Of a DNA stretch of 64,000 nt, positions 33,880 to 45,434 are shown one piece after another. The notes below the pieces were generated by a model that had not been told where the DNA came from, did no database searches, and saw nothing but the letters and a program-made list of their open reading frames with translations. The translations under genes were made by a program, and so were the position numbers. Within the stretch, counting starts at the first letter, position 1. Every line of letters starts with the position of its first letter. Origin of the DNA: Apodemus sylvaticus (taxonomy: Eukaryota; Chordata; Mammalia; Rodentia; Muridae); contig NC_067473.1 of the NCBI RefSeq assembly GCF_947179515.1, positions 124,731,909-124,795,908 on the forward strand, read 5' to 3'.

Positions 33880-36470
33880 TTATGATTCTCTGAACCTCTT
33901 CAGTATCTGTTGTGATTGCATCACTAATTTTATTAATTTGGATCTTCTTTTTCCCTTATGGTTAATATGGCTACCAAACTGCCAACCTTGTCATCTTTTT
34001 AAAGAACCAGCTCTTTGTTTTATTCTTTGTGTTGTTTTTTTCCCCTCTCCATCTCCTTAATTTCAGCCCCAACTTTCTTTTTGTCTTAGCTTGATTTTTT
34101 TATTTCTATGATAAAAACATGATCAAAATCAACTTGAAGTGGAAAGTATTTATTTCATCTTATAGCTTACTGTCTATCATGAAGGAAAGTCAGGGCAAGT
34201 GCTTAAGGCCACAATCTGGGGGCAGGAACTGAAGCAGAAACCACAGAGGGACACTTCTTACTGGTTTGCTTGCTAAGGCTTGGTGTGTTGGCTTTCTTAT
34301 ACAATGCAGGTCCACGTGCCCAGGGATGGCACCACCCACAGATGACTCAGTCCACCCACGCAGATCATTAATAAGGAAAATGCCCCCCATGGACTTGCCT
34401 ACAAGCTAATCTGATGGGGGCATTAGTTAAGGTTCCTTCTTCCCAAATGACCCTAGCTTACTTAGTCAAGCAGACAAAAAAATGAATGAGCATACTCCTG
34501 TCAACTGCTTTTGGGTTTTGTTTGTTATGTTTTTCCCAAGGTCTTCAAGGCAACATAGTAATTTGAGCATACCTCTTAGGACTGTCTTTATTATAATCCA
34601 CAAATTTTGGTGTGCTATGGTCTCATTTTCCTTCTTCTTCTTAATCACTCCTTTGACCTAACTGTCATACAGTAGTGTGCTGTTCAGTTTCCAGGAGTCT
34701 GCGTACTTTCTATAGTTTCTATTGCTATTGAAATCTGGCTTTACTCCCTTATGACCAGACAGAATGCAGCGTGTGGTTTCAATTATTTTATATTTGTTAA
34801 GACGTGTGTCAAGTCCTAATATTGATTTATTATGTTCTTTAACTGCAGAGTTTCTCAACACAGGCCTTTAATTGCCCCGCTTATTTAATGGCCTGTCTAT
34901 TGGTAAGTGGGGTACTGAAACCACCCACCATCACCATGTTGGACACAATCTGTAGTTTTAGATCTAATAGTGATGCTGTTATGAAATTGAATGCTCCTAT
35001 ATTTGGTGCATTAATGGTTAGATTGTAATACTGTTAGTGGATTAATACTTTGATGAGTATGAAGTATTCTTTATCTCTTCTGAATAGTTTTAATTTGAAG
35101 TCAGTTTTCCAAGATATTAGAATAACTACTTCTCTGTTTATAATTTCATATCTTTCCATATCATTTCACCTTAAGGTGATCTATCATCATTGTGGAGAGT
35201 ATTTCCTGGAGACAACAAAAAAAATGTATCCTATTTTCTAATCAAACTTGTGAGTCTGTGTATCTTTACTGGGGAATTGAGACCATTAAGAGTTATTATG
35301 AACAATGTATATTAATTTCTGTTCCTTTGTGGTATCTTATTAGACAACTATTAACTAGTGTTCCATTCAAATAAAGTTAAGTTTGATTCTTGGAAATGTT
35401 TAAACCTCTTTCCATTTCCACTGCTTAGCATTCATAAATTCTATAAATCTGTATTAATCATGGAAAAGATTTTTCTTTTCCTTTGGAAATTGTTGGGTAT
35501 AGTAGCCTATACTGCTATCTCTGGTCTTTTATAACTTATCCAAGTACTTCAGGTTTTCAGTCTCTACTGAAATATTGAAATCTCCTCCTCTTCCTCCTCA
35601 TCCTCATCCTCCTCTTTCTCCTCCTCCTCCATATCCTTTCTTTGTTGTATATATTTACTATTTTGAATGTTATGTGGTAAGTTTCTTTCTGGTTGTATCT
35701 ATTTGTTGTTCTGTATGCCTTTCAGATTCTGACAGGTATCTCCTTCCTAAGATTAGGAGAGTTTTCTTCTTTGGTATTGTTGACAATGGGTCTTTGAGCT
35801 GAGTTTTTTTTCCTTTTATATCTGTTATTTCTGAGTATTTTCTCTTTTAATATTGCCCTAGAGTTCCTTGTATATTGTGTTCGTTATCTTTGTTGTTGTT
35901 ATTAATACATTCTTTGACTAAGCGATACAATTCTTCTGGATTGTCTTAACACGTGATGTTCTCATTTTCCCTTGAGCCAACCTACTGGTGAGTCTTTTCT
36001 CTGAAATTTTGTTTCAATTTCTTAAATTTTGACTTTGGTTTTTTTTTTTTTCCCAGTGTGTCTTCTGAGCTTTAATCTCTTTTTAAAATTCTATTCACAC
36101 ATTATGAATTGCTTTCATCATCTCATTCCACTGTGTGTTTCTCTATCTTCATCCCAGTATTTATTCAGATTCTCTTGAGTTTTTAAATTATCTTATTGTT
36201 GTCATTTTGAATCACTGTCTTATACATCATCTAAGTTACTTTACTTGGAAACATTGTTATAGAAATACTAATTTTTGGTGGGGACCTATTGTATTGGTAA
36301 TTCATATTATTTGTGTTTTGGTGATGAGAGCTAGGTCTCCGGAGTTAGGTCTTTGGTAAGGTCTCTTTGTATGTATACCTTGTCTTTCCTTTGATGAGTT
36401 GCTATTTTAAATCCGTTTATTGCTATAACAATCTGTACGGCTATCGATCAGCAGAATGCTGAGCAGTCTC
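33880..36470 (-). mobile_element. Antisense rodent L1: ORF2 N-terminal half and ORF1 region
   Basis: The segment ttaaagaaccagctctttg marks the ORF2 endonuclease-RT linker in antisense. Antisense endonuclease markers follow (gaccagacagaatgcagcgt, then tttactggggaattgagacc). Further right, T-rich sequence fits ORF1 and its upstream region. The reverse transcriptase part expected between 33830 and 33880 is missing, so this looks like an internally deleted copy rather than two separate ones. A CTC/CCT-rich run lies at 35578-35632. Confidence 0.65.
34082..34494 (-). mobile_element. Solo LTR nested in the antisense L1
   Basis: The segments tgtcttagcttgattttttt, tgatcaaaatcaacttgaag, cccagggatggcaccaccca and a GTCAAGCAGACA end are the ERVL/MaLR LTR family of the window. 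L1 ORF2 sequence continues on both sides, so the LTR inserted into the L1. Confidence 0.75.
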
Positions 36471-36904
36471 AGAATAGTTTAGGGTTTAGTCTTGGGGCAG
36501 TTCAGTGTTGATTGACAGGATATTGGAATAATCCCAGTTCATCTCAGGCTAGGGGTAGTATCTGAGTACAGGAGAGAGTGGAACCTGGGAGGCAACACAA
36601 TACACACGATTTTCAGACAGGGAAGGGGGTTAAATGGAGTTGTAATGGTCCCTACAAAAAGAAGGGTAACTAGGAATGGGACACATACTCAGTACTTAGA
36701 GGGGAATCTTGGGGAAGTTGAAGAAAGGGAAACCATAATCAGAACATACTGTACGAAAACATCTATTTTTCAATTAAAAAAAATTAACAAAAAAGAATTC
36801 CATATGATACCACATTTTCATATTTTACTTAGTAATTAGTTTGGGTTTTGATGGTATATACAATCAATTAACAATGTCACAGATTTGAAAATGTGTAATA
36901 ATCA

Positions 36905-37040
36905 GACAAGTCTTCAATCCCAGCACTCAGGAGGCAAAAGCAGGCAGATCTCATTTAGTTTAAAACCAGCCTGGTCTGGAGAATGAGTTTCAGGACAGGC
37001 AGACTTACAGAGTGAAACCCTGACCCCATCTCCCCCAAAA
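36905..37040 (+). repeat. B1 SINE, sense, nested in L1 5' region
   Basis: The segments tcttcaatcccagcactcag, gaggcaaaagcaggcagatc, aaaaccagcctggtctggag and gtttcaggacaggcagactt are a B1 with moderate divergence. Its tail merges into the following G/A tract. Confidence 0.85.
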
Positions 37041-37043
37041 AAA

Positions 37044-37130
37044 GGGGAGGGAGGGAGGGAGGAGGAAGGAGGGAGGAGGGAGGAGGGAGGGAGGGAGGGA
37101 GGGAGAGAGAGAGAGAGAGAGAGGGCGGGG
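37044..37130. repeat. (GGGA)n/(GA)n purine tract
   Basis: Imperfect GGGA and GGA units end in eight GA units. It probably grew from the A-rich tail of the adjacent B1. Confidence 0.95.
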
Positions 37131-37916
37131 AGGATTCCTATAGCCAATCCTCAGGAATGTGCACAGGACTACCTGTTAGGCAGCAGGAGTGTGTGGAACT
37201 GACAGTGTAAGCCTAGAGTGGCCTAACTGAAGGGTGGGGCCTGAGAGCCAACACAAGACACACGTGATCTTTAGGCAGGAAAGGGGGTTGAGTGGAGCTG
37301 TAGTGGAGTCTAGGGTTCCTACTAGGAGAACATGTAGTGCTCAGGCAGGTTTGGGGAATGGGCAGATTTGGTCCTAAGAGTGTATGGTACCTCCCTGGAG
37401 AGGAAGTGGAGAGTCAGCCATGAGCATGAGTGGATTTGGCAGCACCAGTCTAGAGTCTGCCTGGAAAGGGGGCACACAGTCCTCAGGCAGGTCAATCAGC
37501 ATCTTTTTATTTACCTTATTTCTAATATTAATGCTTTAAGTTTGTGACTATCCAATATGCATAAATTTTAAGAGTTGGAGTGATTATGAATAAATTAGTA
37601 ATTTTACCCAGTTAACTGTATCATATTGTGCTATTCTGTCTCAAATAACAACACTCCAAAGAATGATCAAGCTATAATACTGTTTCCAGAAAATGTAACA
37701 CTTTAAAGACATTTACTTGGTCAACAAAGACATAAAAATACCCCCGTATCAGTCATCATCAGAACTAAATCAACACCATATCAAGATACTGTCTCACTCA
37801 GGCAGAGTGGCTATTACCAAGATATAAGTTGTATATCCAGTAGGAAAACAGGACAGAAATTCCTTAGAAATCTAGAAACAAAACCATATAATCCAGCAAT
37901 TTCTCTCCTGAGTATA

Positions 37917-38281
37917 TATGATGTCCACGTATATGTATATGATGTCCACGTATATGTGTATGATGCCCACGTATGTGTATGATGTCCACGTATTTGTGTA
38001 TGATGCCCATGTATATGTGTATGATGTCCACATATATGTGTATGATGTCCATGTATATGTGTATGATGCCCATGAATATGTGTATGATGCCCATGTATAT
38101 GTGTATGATGCCCATGTATATGTATATGATGCCCATGTATATGTATATGATGCCCATGTATATGTGTATGATGCCCATGTATATGTGTATGATGCCCGTG
38201 TATATGTGTATGATGCCCATGTATATGTGTATGATGTCCATGATTATGTATATGATGTCCATGTATTTGTGTATAATGTCC
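37917..38281. repeat. 21-bp minisatellite, 17 copies plus a partial
   Basis: The unit is TATGATGCCCATGTATATGTG or close variants. All units are 21 bp except the third, which is 19 bp. Units at both ends mostly read ATGTCC, while the central units 8 to 15 all read ATGCCC. Since 21 is a multiple of 3, several frames stay open on both strands, giving His-rich or Tyr/Val-rich heptads. I regard these as by-products of the repeat and not as a protein. Confidence 0.97.
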
Positions 38282-38449
38282 AAAGAGAAACTGGCATGTA
38301 AAACATACCCTTACTCCCATGTTTATCACTATTTACAAAGGTCAGGACAAGGCATCAGCCTGCATGCTGATCACAGATGAAAACATAAAGAAAACACAAT
38401 TTACACAGACAATGGACTAATATTCCCCAACAAAAAGTCATAAAAACCT

Positions 38450-38625
38450 GGGGCTAAGAATGTAGCTCAGTGGGTAACGTGCTTGCCCAGGATGCCCATA
38501 ACTTTGGCACTGGAGGTGGAGGCAGAAGGACTTCAAGTTCAAGATCATCCTCAGCCACATACTGAGTATCGTACTAGTCAGGACTGCATGAGACTTGTCT
38601 CAAAAACCAAAATAAAGACCTATCA
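38450..38625 (+). repeat. B4 SINE (ID-like head plus B1-like body), sense
   Basis: The head ggggctaagaatgtagctca, gtgggtaacgtgcttgccca is tRNA-like. The body (gaggtggaggcagaaggact ... cttgtctcaaaaac) is B1-like. That composition is the B4 family. Confidence 0.7.
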
Positions 38626-38629
38626 TTGG

Positions 38630-40110
38630 TGTCAGCACCGATGAGCATGGAGGGCGTGAGGTTAGCTGAGTAAGTCAGGCACAGAAAGGCAGATACCTTA
38701 TGTTCTTGCTTGACTCACTCACTAGCTGTGGAGTACAAGAGGAGACGGTAGAGGAGAACAGTAGCAACCAAAGCCGAGAAGGGTGCGTGAAACAGAGGAT
38801 GGTTAGCAGTAGCACAGATGCAGTTAGCTAAGTGGAAGAACTTCCAATTTCCTGTAGCACGATTGAATGACTGTGGCTGTCACCAATTAATTACATGTTT
38901 CAAAACAGACAGCAGAAAGGATTCTAAATATGCCTAACACAAAGGATCAGTATCTAAAATGATGAATATCACTTGTAGTCCAGCCTAGTGTTGAACTCAT
39001 GACCTTTGGTTTCAGTGGCCCTATCACAGTCTTGGGGTTCCAAGTATATGTTCTAATCTGATCCTCACATATGTATGAAATATCAGACTGTACCCTGTAA
39101 ACAAAACTCTGGAGATGTCAAAAAAAAAAACCCATTTACAATTAGGTATGAAAAAACCCACATATAGAGAACTAATTAGATAATTTATAATACAACCCCC
39201 AAGCAAGTAAGGAAGTGTAATATTTTCCCCTACTTGGTTTTGACACAGAAATTTCATTTATAGAAACTCACACTATCACCACAACTAATGTTCATACGGT
39301 AGTATGCTAAGAGGGCAAAAATTACAAATATTTTTAAATGGTAAAAATAAATCTTCAAAAAAATTAAAAATAACCCCAAAATTTACCCGGAGGAAGAAAA
39401 GTAAATAAAGGATGACACATTCATATTTAGAACCGCACAGTGATTGAGAAAGGAAAACAAGAAGTTCTCTGTTACTGCATGGCAAGGACCTATTAAGGCA
39501 GGACAAGAAACAGAAGAACAAGGTATCCAAAGCATGCAGTGCACATGGTCCTCTGTGTAAAGCAAGAAGCAATGAACACACACAGGTGTGTACATGCATG
39601 CATGTTAATATTCAAGTGAACTAAAAAAACACACACACACACAAAACAAAACCAAAAACACCAAAACCTCAAAACAAAACCAGGAGTTCCAGTCAGCAGT
39701 CACATTGCCTATCACACTGAATTCCAGTCAGGCAGGTAGCAGTCTGGCATAGGAAACTCATTCATGGCTCTTTATGATCTGTGTAAACACACTTCCAGGC
39801 CAAACCATCTCCTGGTAAAAATGAAATTCCATTTCCTCAAGATAAAACCAATTCCCATAAACTCGCAGGGTGATAACCTATGATTCTGTGAAGCAGTACG
39901 TGTGTCCACATCAAACCACAGACTTATGTCCTTAAGCTTAAATGGTAAAAGATAAAAAGTATTTGCAAAGAGAGCCTTCAAGCCCCAACCCCCATGTCTT
40001 ATTGGTACAAACCATGTTAGGGTAAGTTAGTCTCTTCTTCCTTCCAGAGTCTAAACACTCTGCCTGGAGCACTGCAGGCAGGGGGAATGCCACAGGGCAG
40101 CTGGGCAGCT
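38630..40110. other. Unassigned intron downstream of the GuK exon
   Basis: No repeat family was recognised apart from an A/C-rich stretch with a short (CA)n at 39630-39680. Confidence 0.4.
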
Positions 40111-40113
40111 CAC

Positions 40114-40233
40114 CTTCATAGGTGCCGACTTCCAACAGGGTCCCACTCTGCTCAAGGTCCAGGAACTCCTTCACAGTCAGAAAGCTGTAATCCACACCAG
40201 GCACTTCTCCTTCTCTGGGAGACCGGGTTGTGC
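40114..40233 (-). CDS. Magi1: Magi1 internal exon: N-terminal part of the guanylate-kinase-like domain
   Basis: This is an internal coding exon of 120 bp encoding 39 whole codons from TTRSPREGEV to TLLEVGTYE, plus two bases of a preceding Cys codon and one base of a following Gly codon. MAGI1 is a scaffold of cell junctions with an inverted MAGUK order (guanylate-kinase-like domain, two WW, then PDZ domains). The peptide matches the start of its guanylate-kinase-like (GuK) domain; the TTR..R.GE and GVDY motifs correspond to the GMP-binding side of guanylate kinases. In MAGI proteins this domain is known as a non-catalytic interaction module. On the minus strand the acceptor is a pyrimidine-rich tract ending in ctgctgcag at 40234, and the donor is AAG|GTGAG at 40113. 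The next exon is 23.5 kb away. I separate this from MAGI2 and MAGI3 by near-identity to remembered MAGI1 sequence over this and the next two exons. Confidence 0.95.
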
Positions 40234-40239
40234 CTGCAG

Positions 40240-42860
40240 CAGAAAAGACAAAGGCCCATGAAGCCATTAGTCCATTAGAACAGGGAGTTCCAACCTAAGC
40301 AATTAACCAAACCAGCTCTATAAGCTGGCCTGCCTAGAACTCAAACAGGGGCCTAGGAAAAGCAGCTTCTTAATAGAAAAGCATCCCCAATTCCATTGCT
40401 CTTCCCCCCAGCAGGGCACAGGGAACACAGGTAACCCATAGACAGTTTTAGCCATTATTTTTGTTTTCTTTTTAATGCAGCAAGAAAAAAAAAAGTAAAT
40501 TCAGTGCCACACAGACAATGTTCACAATCATCTGCTTTTTGGACTCCGGTAAATGTCACAAAGTTATCTACCTTGAGCTCAGAGCCTAAAGAGATGTGTT
40601 GTTATCACAGGCCTCGAAATCCTTGTTCTCAAAACATCTGGCAAATTCCAGTGTAACAAGGCTTTGAAGAAAATGACACCATCGCACAGGCTCAGCATTG
40701 CGGAGATGCGACTGCCCAATCTGTGCTTGGACATCAACCGGTCATTAAAACGCTGCTTCCCTCCAGGTAATTATTATGCTCCGTAAAATGTGGGCACCCA
40801 TGAGCTCCGAGGACAGAGGAAGGACACTGTGTATGGAAGGAAAACTCCCCCTGAATTAATCTGTCCACACTCTCAATGGCTAATCAATGTATCCATTTCT
40901 CTTAGGAAATGACATGTGCCACCGAGAGAATTTAAGACATTCTGCCCAGGCCTGGAACTGTGCAGCTATCAATCACACCTCAGCACAGTGTCGACCAAAG
41001 AGGGGAAGCAGCAAGGGGAATGTGGTTCACATATACACCAAAAGGAAAAATGAAGATGCAGTCAAACAGCACGTACTGGGAACCTGTGAACAATGTTATA
41101 AGGAACAAGACAGAGCTATACAATACGATTTCTGATCCTGTGTCAACCTTACCAACCTATGGCTAGGGGATGAGACTCAGAGCTGAGTTTGCACAGCATC
41201 ATCAATGGTGGTGATTTAAAGTTCACCAGTAGGGCTTTGCCTTCTTCCCGGAACACTCTCCTTGTCACTGTGAAGCAATTACATAAGCAGCTAGCTATAT
41301 ATGAGCAGCGGTTCTAATACGGATGCAGTGCAGTATCCAGTTCCTGTGTATAAGCTGGGTGTCAACATGCATTTACTGGGTAGCTATAATTTCCTCAGGT
41401 CAAAACCCTCAAGAATTGCTTCGTACTCTGCTCAGGCTGAATCCATTTCTTAGTGTTCCAAAATCTTAAAATGCCTTAATGTCTTACAAGACCAGTTCAA
41501 TTCTTTTTTCACCGAATAATTCTTCATATCCAGCACATGGATTCCAGGCAATGAGCCTACTGTGTGCCACTCATAACTTTACTCCTATAATCACTGCTGG
41601 TTCCCACTTCTGGTTCCCTGCACAGATAAGGGGGTAGTGTGCTATCTTAAAATTTCTATTCCAGTTCTCGCAGGCTAGGATCCTTAAAGCTAGCTTAGCA
41701 TATTCAATCCCCAGAAAAGAAAACCAAGCAAGCAGGAACTCAGATACCTGCATGCAGTTAATACGTGAAAAAACAAAGAGCCGCGTAGGCTCCTGGAGAG
41801 TAGAGGCTTGGATGAGAAGGACAAATCCTTGACCTGGCTCTCTACTCATGGTCTCAGGCTCGTCCTTAGTTTCTATTACTTCTCAATGTCCTTGTTGCAA
41901 AACAGGATTAACAATAGTTCTTACAGCACGGGTTTGCTGAATAAGTCTCGTGAGGTAACACTTGAAGTCAGTCATTGTTATACTGTATTGTTCTTATGTT
42001 GCTTGAATTAAATGAGTTTATACACTGTTATGCTTCACATTCCACTATAACAATCTGCAATTATACAAATATGTGTGCATGTATGTGTGTATATAAATGA
42101 CATTATTTGTATCAATTACTTAGTATTTTCTGGGGACGCTGTGCACGCCAAGTGAGGATGGAAGCAGAGAAAGCACTGGTAAATAAGGCGAGGCTCTTGC
42201 CATAACAAAAACTGGCCATTTTACTGTGAGACATAAAATATGCACCCATGTACACAAGCACTAGAGTGTTGTTTTAGGTAAAAAGAATGTCCTAGAAAGT
42301 ATCGTAGTGCCACGCAGCCTGGAAGACTGGAATGTGGAGGAAGGGGGCAAGCTGAGGAGTGGAAAGGCATGTTGAGGTTAGGACCCAGGAAAAGCCTGGC
42401 TCATGCAAGGTGGCATGAAACCGCCACAGGCAGGGGGACGAGCCTCCTGGAGGCTTTGGTGTGGGCACGGCTTGGCATGCAGGGAATGGCCACTGGGCTA
42501 GTAGCTCTCTCCCCAAAACATAGGAATCAGCTAAAGCAAGAGGCTCCGTGATGGGGCCAGAAGAAACACTTCACATTTTATACTAAGGAAGATAGGAAGC
42601 TGCTGTGGACGGCTGGAGAGTGGCAGGGCCTCGACTCAACATTTAGTTCTAAAAGATCTTTGACTTTACCGAGGGAATGTTGACTATGGGTAGAAGAGGG
42701 GAAAAGCAAGACGGCAAATCAGAGGCAGTCACGGTGCCCAAGACTGAGATAGTCAGGGATCAGGAAGATGGTGGTGATAAGCAGCAGTCAGGTTTCTACT
42801 AAAGAACACACAAACCTTAAATCACTATAGCACGGTCCATAGCATGGGCTATTAATAGTA
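40240..42860. other. Repeat-poor intron upstream of the GuK exon
   Basis: I see no SINE, LINE or LTR for about 2.6 kb next to the exon, which is unusual in this window. The part at 40440-40920 is the most complex, with several ATTA/TAAT cores (gtaattattatgctc, ctgaattaatctg). It is a candidate conserved non-coding element, by inference. Confidence 0.35.
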
Positions 42861-42867
42861 TATAACG

Positions 42868-43078
42868 CAGGGCTGCAGAGACGGCTCAGTGGCTAAGAGC
42901 AATGCCTGCTCTTCCTGAGGACCCAGGGTTGAGTCTCAGCACCTGCAGGGTGGCTGTAACTCCAAATCGAGGGGAGGATCATGGCCTCATCTAGTCTCTG
43001 TGTGTACTTCCTGTGCATGCTTCACAGACGGGCAAAACATGCAGGCAAAACAGCAATACACATGAAAATGAAATACAG
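42868..43078 (+). repeat. B3 SINE, sense
   Basis: The segments gggctgcagagacggctcag, tggctaagagcaatgcctgc, cagcacctgcagggtggctg and the tail region catgcaggcaaaacagcaat match B3. Confidence 0.85.
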
Positions 43079-43084
43079 AGATGA

Positions 43085-45175
43085 GGGCATATAACTCATC
43101 ATGTTATACTGTTATTGAAATTCTCAGGGTCAAACCCTGTGTTTGGAAGCTCCAACACGCTAGTTTAACCAACCATCTCTCCATGTATCAGAGACAAGGA
43201 GAAAAGAAAAGCAGAGAAAGAATGTGATTCAGTGTAGACACACTGGGAAGAACAAGAGGTCTGATAACCCCCAGATCCATCTTCAGCGTGCCGCTCTGAG
43301 GTTTAGGTTTACAGAGTGTAGGAGCTGTACATAACTAAGCAGGTCCAGTCGAGCTGTGGTCCTGTCCATCACACGGTCCAGTCTGTCTTGCAAAATGATC
43401 TGATAAGTAAGTAGTCAGGACTGTGGAACCCTTTCAGGGAGGTAAGCTTCTCCTTTGGCTGGCACAAGGATGTCAGCCCTTCCTTCCCCCAGCATGAGGT
43501 TTCCAGGGAAAATTTAGTGGTTTTTTTTTGGGGGGGGGAGGGGCATTGTTTCAATAGTCTGATAATACAAGTGTCTCTCTTTAAAATCTTCTCTCCTACC
43601 CAGAAGGTTAGAATTACTCTGTCTGCATTTTAGAGACAAACAGGAAGTAACTTGCTGGTGGATTAGATGTCCTAAGCAAGAGAAAACAATGAAGACTTAA
43701 AAACATTTTTAACCTGGCAATGTTGTTTATAAAAACTGACATCATGGAATAAATTGTTCCAAGAGCTGCCTCTTGGGGGTCAAAAAGTTCACCTTGGTAG
43801 TGTTAAATGTGAGATTAGACCCTTTGGTGCAGAGAAAGAACAATGGCCTTGGACATCTGAAGGTCAAATGGAGCCTGAGACATCTGGAGTGCTCGGTTAG
43901 CAAGCCAGGGACATGAGATGGTAGAATCCTAAGAAGGACAATTCAAGGAGAATCTGTAGGAGAAGCCAAGAAGCACTGGCTGGATGGGAAAACCTTCTAC
44001 TTTCCATGCTAGGAATGGGAGGAAGACTACAATAGTTGAACAGGAGTCTGGGAGGAAGAAGCAAAGGAAGGTGAGGTCCTGAAGCCAAGAGAAAAAAGTT
44101 GTTTAGTTAGCAACTTGTAAGGTGCTATTAGCCAATGTCACATCCCGGGAAATCCCTGTGTGGGGCAGGGATAGTCTCTTTGGACATGCTGCGAGAGGGT
44201 CTGCTTGAAGTTTGTTCTTAGGGTAAACTCATACTCAGCCTGCATCTGCAAATTCCACTGACCTAGTCCATGCGAAAAAAGATGAGCAGAAAACAAAAAC
44301 AAACAAGAGAGCCCTTGAGTCTTTCGTGTCTTCCTAGACTAGAGTCTGTTCTCCCTCGTCTACTCTGGCTCATATTTACTGATTCTTTTCTTTTTTTTTC
44401 ATTCAATTTGCCAGATTTACTTTAAAGACAACAGTCACCCCTGGGTCTTAATTTCCTGAAAGGATTACAAGTAATAAGGAACTTCAAAAAATTACATTTT
44501 ACAGGAAAAATGAAACTGCTAGAGACACTGTCTTCCCAAGCAAACAAATCTGCTTCAAACGGCCTCTGAGCTGCAGGGAGGAGGTAGGAAGGCGGGTACC
44601 TCTCCACCCACTGGACGCACAGGGCTTATTACCCAGGCGAAACCTGTCCTCACTATAAGCTACCAAGAGGGTGACTCCCAGGGATGCTCTGAGCAACCCA
44701 CTCTGGATCTGGGCCAACTTCCCAGGATCCATTCAGAGAGGATGCTGGGGAAAGGCCATAGGGAGGGGCTCCGCCTCTTCTTTTCTTGTAACAGAATGAC
44801 AGGCTGCTGGCTGGACACACGCCTGACAGATGGCATTTCAATGGGATTTCGGGAGCCATCTGGGGTGGGTACAATTATTACAAACCGTGCTTCTAACAAA
44901 GCCAGAAGGGTTACTTCCTGAAAGAAGAGAAGTAAAACAAATTCTATCATGTTAGGAAGACACATAAAAATATACCAGGCTAACAAACTCGGGTTTTCTG
45001 CAGCCCAAAATGCTACCTTCTGTTTGTCGAGCTGGAAACCAGGCCAGCAATATCTTCCAGTTATTAGCTTTAAGCGCATAAACACAGTTTCTCTTCTTTG
45101 AGAAAGGGAGACTATCAAACACTGGGGAAAACAACAGCTTCTAGCTCTTAGATGTTTACATATAGCATTTGATCA
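43085..45175. other. Unassigned, mostly unique intron
   Basis: No repeats were recognised except a T/G run near 43528-43545. A 152-codon open frame on the minus strand (44660-45118) shows no family resemblance and is likely chance. Confidence 0.4.
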
Positions 45176-45179
45176 ACAG

Positions 45180-45300
45180 TATATTTAATTTGCACAAGAA
45201 ACCAAAGAATTTGGATTAATAATATATTCACTTTGCTGGTGAAGAGCCTGAGATTCAGGCAGGCAAAGTAACCCATCCACATCTATATAAAATATTTAAA
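45180..45300 (-). repeat. Possible MIR, antisense
   Basis: A weak resemblance runs through tgctggtgaagagcctgaga, ttcaggcaggcaaagtaacc to the reverse-complement MIR core. Only this short core is visible. Confidence 0.3.
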
Positions 45301-45434
45301 TGATAACAGTTCATATCATCTCTCATTCTAAAGTAGCCTTGACCAACAGAACCTTCTGTCATGGCGATAATGCTTCATTTTGGTGCTGCCTAACATGTAG
45401 GCCCTAGCCGCATGTAGCTGTTGGAAAGTGGCTC

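Larger units (their letters stand above)
36470..37500 (-). mobile_element. L1 5' UTR monomer-like repeats, antisense, interrupted
   Basis: Two related blocks occur at about 36470-36720 and 37133-37500. They share segments such as gggaagggggttaaatggag versus ggaaagggggttgagtggag, and a similar 'acacaa.acacac' stretch. This looks like tandem promoter monomers of an old rodent L1 in continuation of the body on the left. A B1 and a GGGA tract sit between the blocks. Confidence 0.6.
16598..40113 (-). other. Magi1: Magi1 intron between the two GuK-region exons
   Basis: This 23.5-kb intron is bounded by the donor GTGAG at 40113 and the acceptor cacctag at 16598 on the minus strand. Both interrupt a Gly codon after its first base, so it is a phase 1 intron. 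It is dense in insertions: two L1 3' ends on the plus strand, a long antisense L1, B1/B2 pairs in both orientations, LTRs, a hAT element and a 21-bp minisatellite. No extra coding exon was recognised inside it. Confidence 0.92.

Noticed and set aside
33880..36470. A processed pseudogene in the T-rich region
   Set aside because: The order of antisense ORF2 endonuclease and ORF1 markers, continuing into 5' monomer-like units, fits L1 better.
37917..38281. CRISPR-like array of short direct repeats
   Set aside because: Units are contiguous without unique spacers, and the window is mammalian. It is a minisatellite.
37814..38329. 171-codon minus-strand frame with a His-rich heptad repeat, resembling a metal-binding protein
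   Set aside because: It is fully explained by a 21-bp tandem repeat that keeps frames open on both strands. The unique flanks have no family resemblance or gene context.
44660..45118. 152-codon minus-strand frame
   Set aside because: No recognisable domain, no splice or promoter context, and competing frames overlap it. Most likely random.
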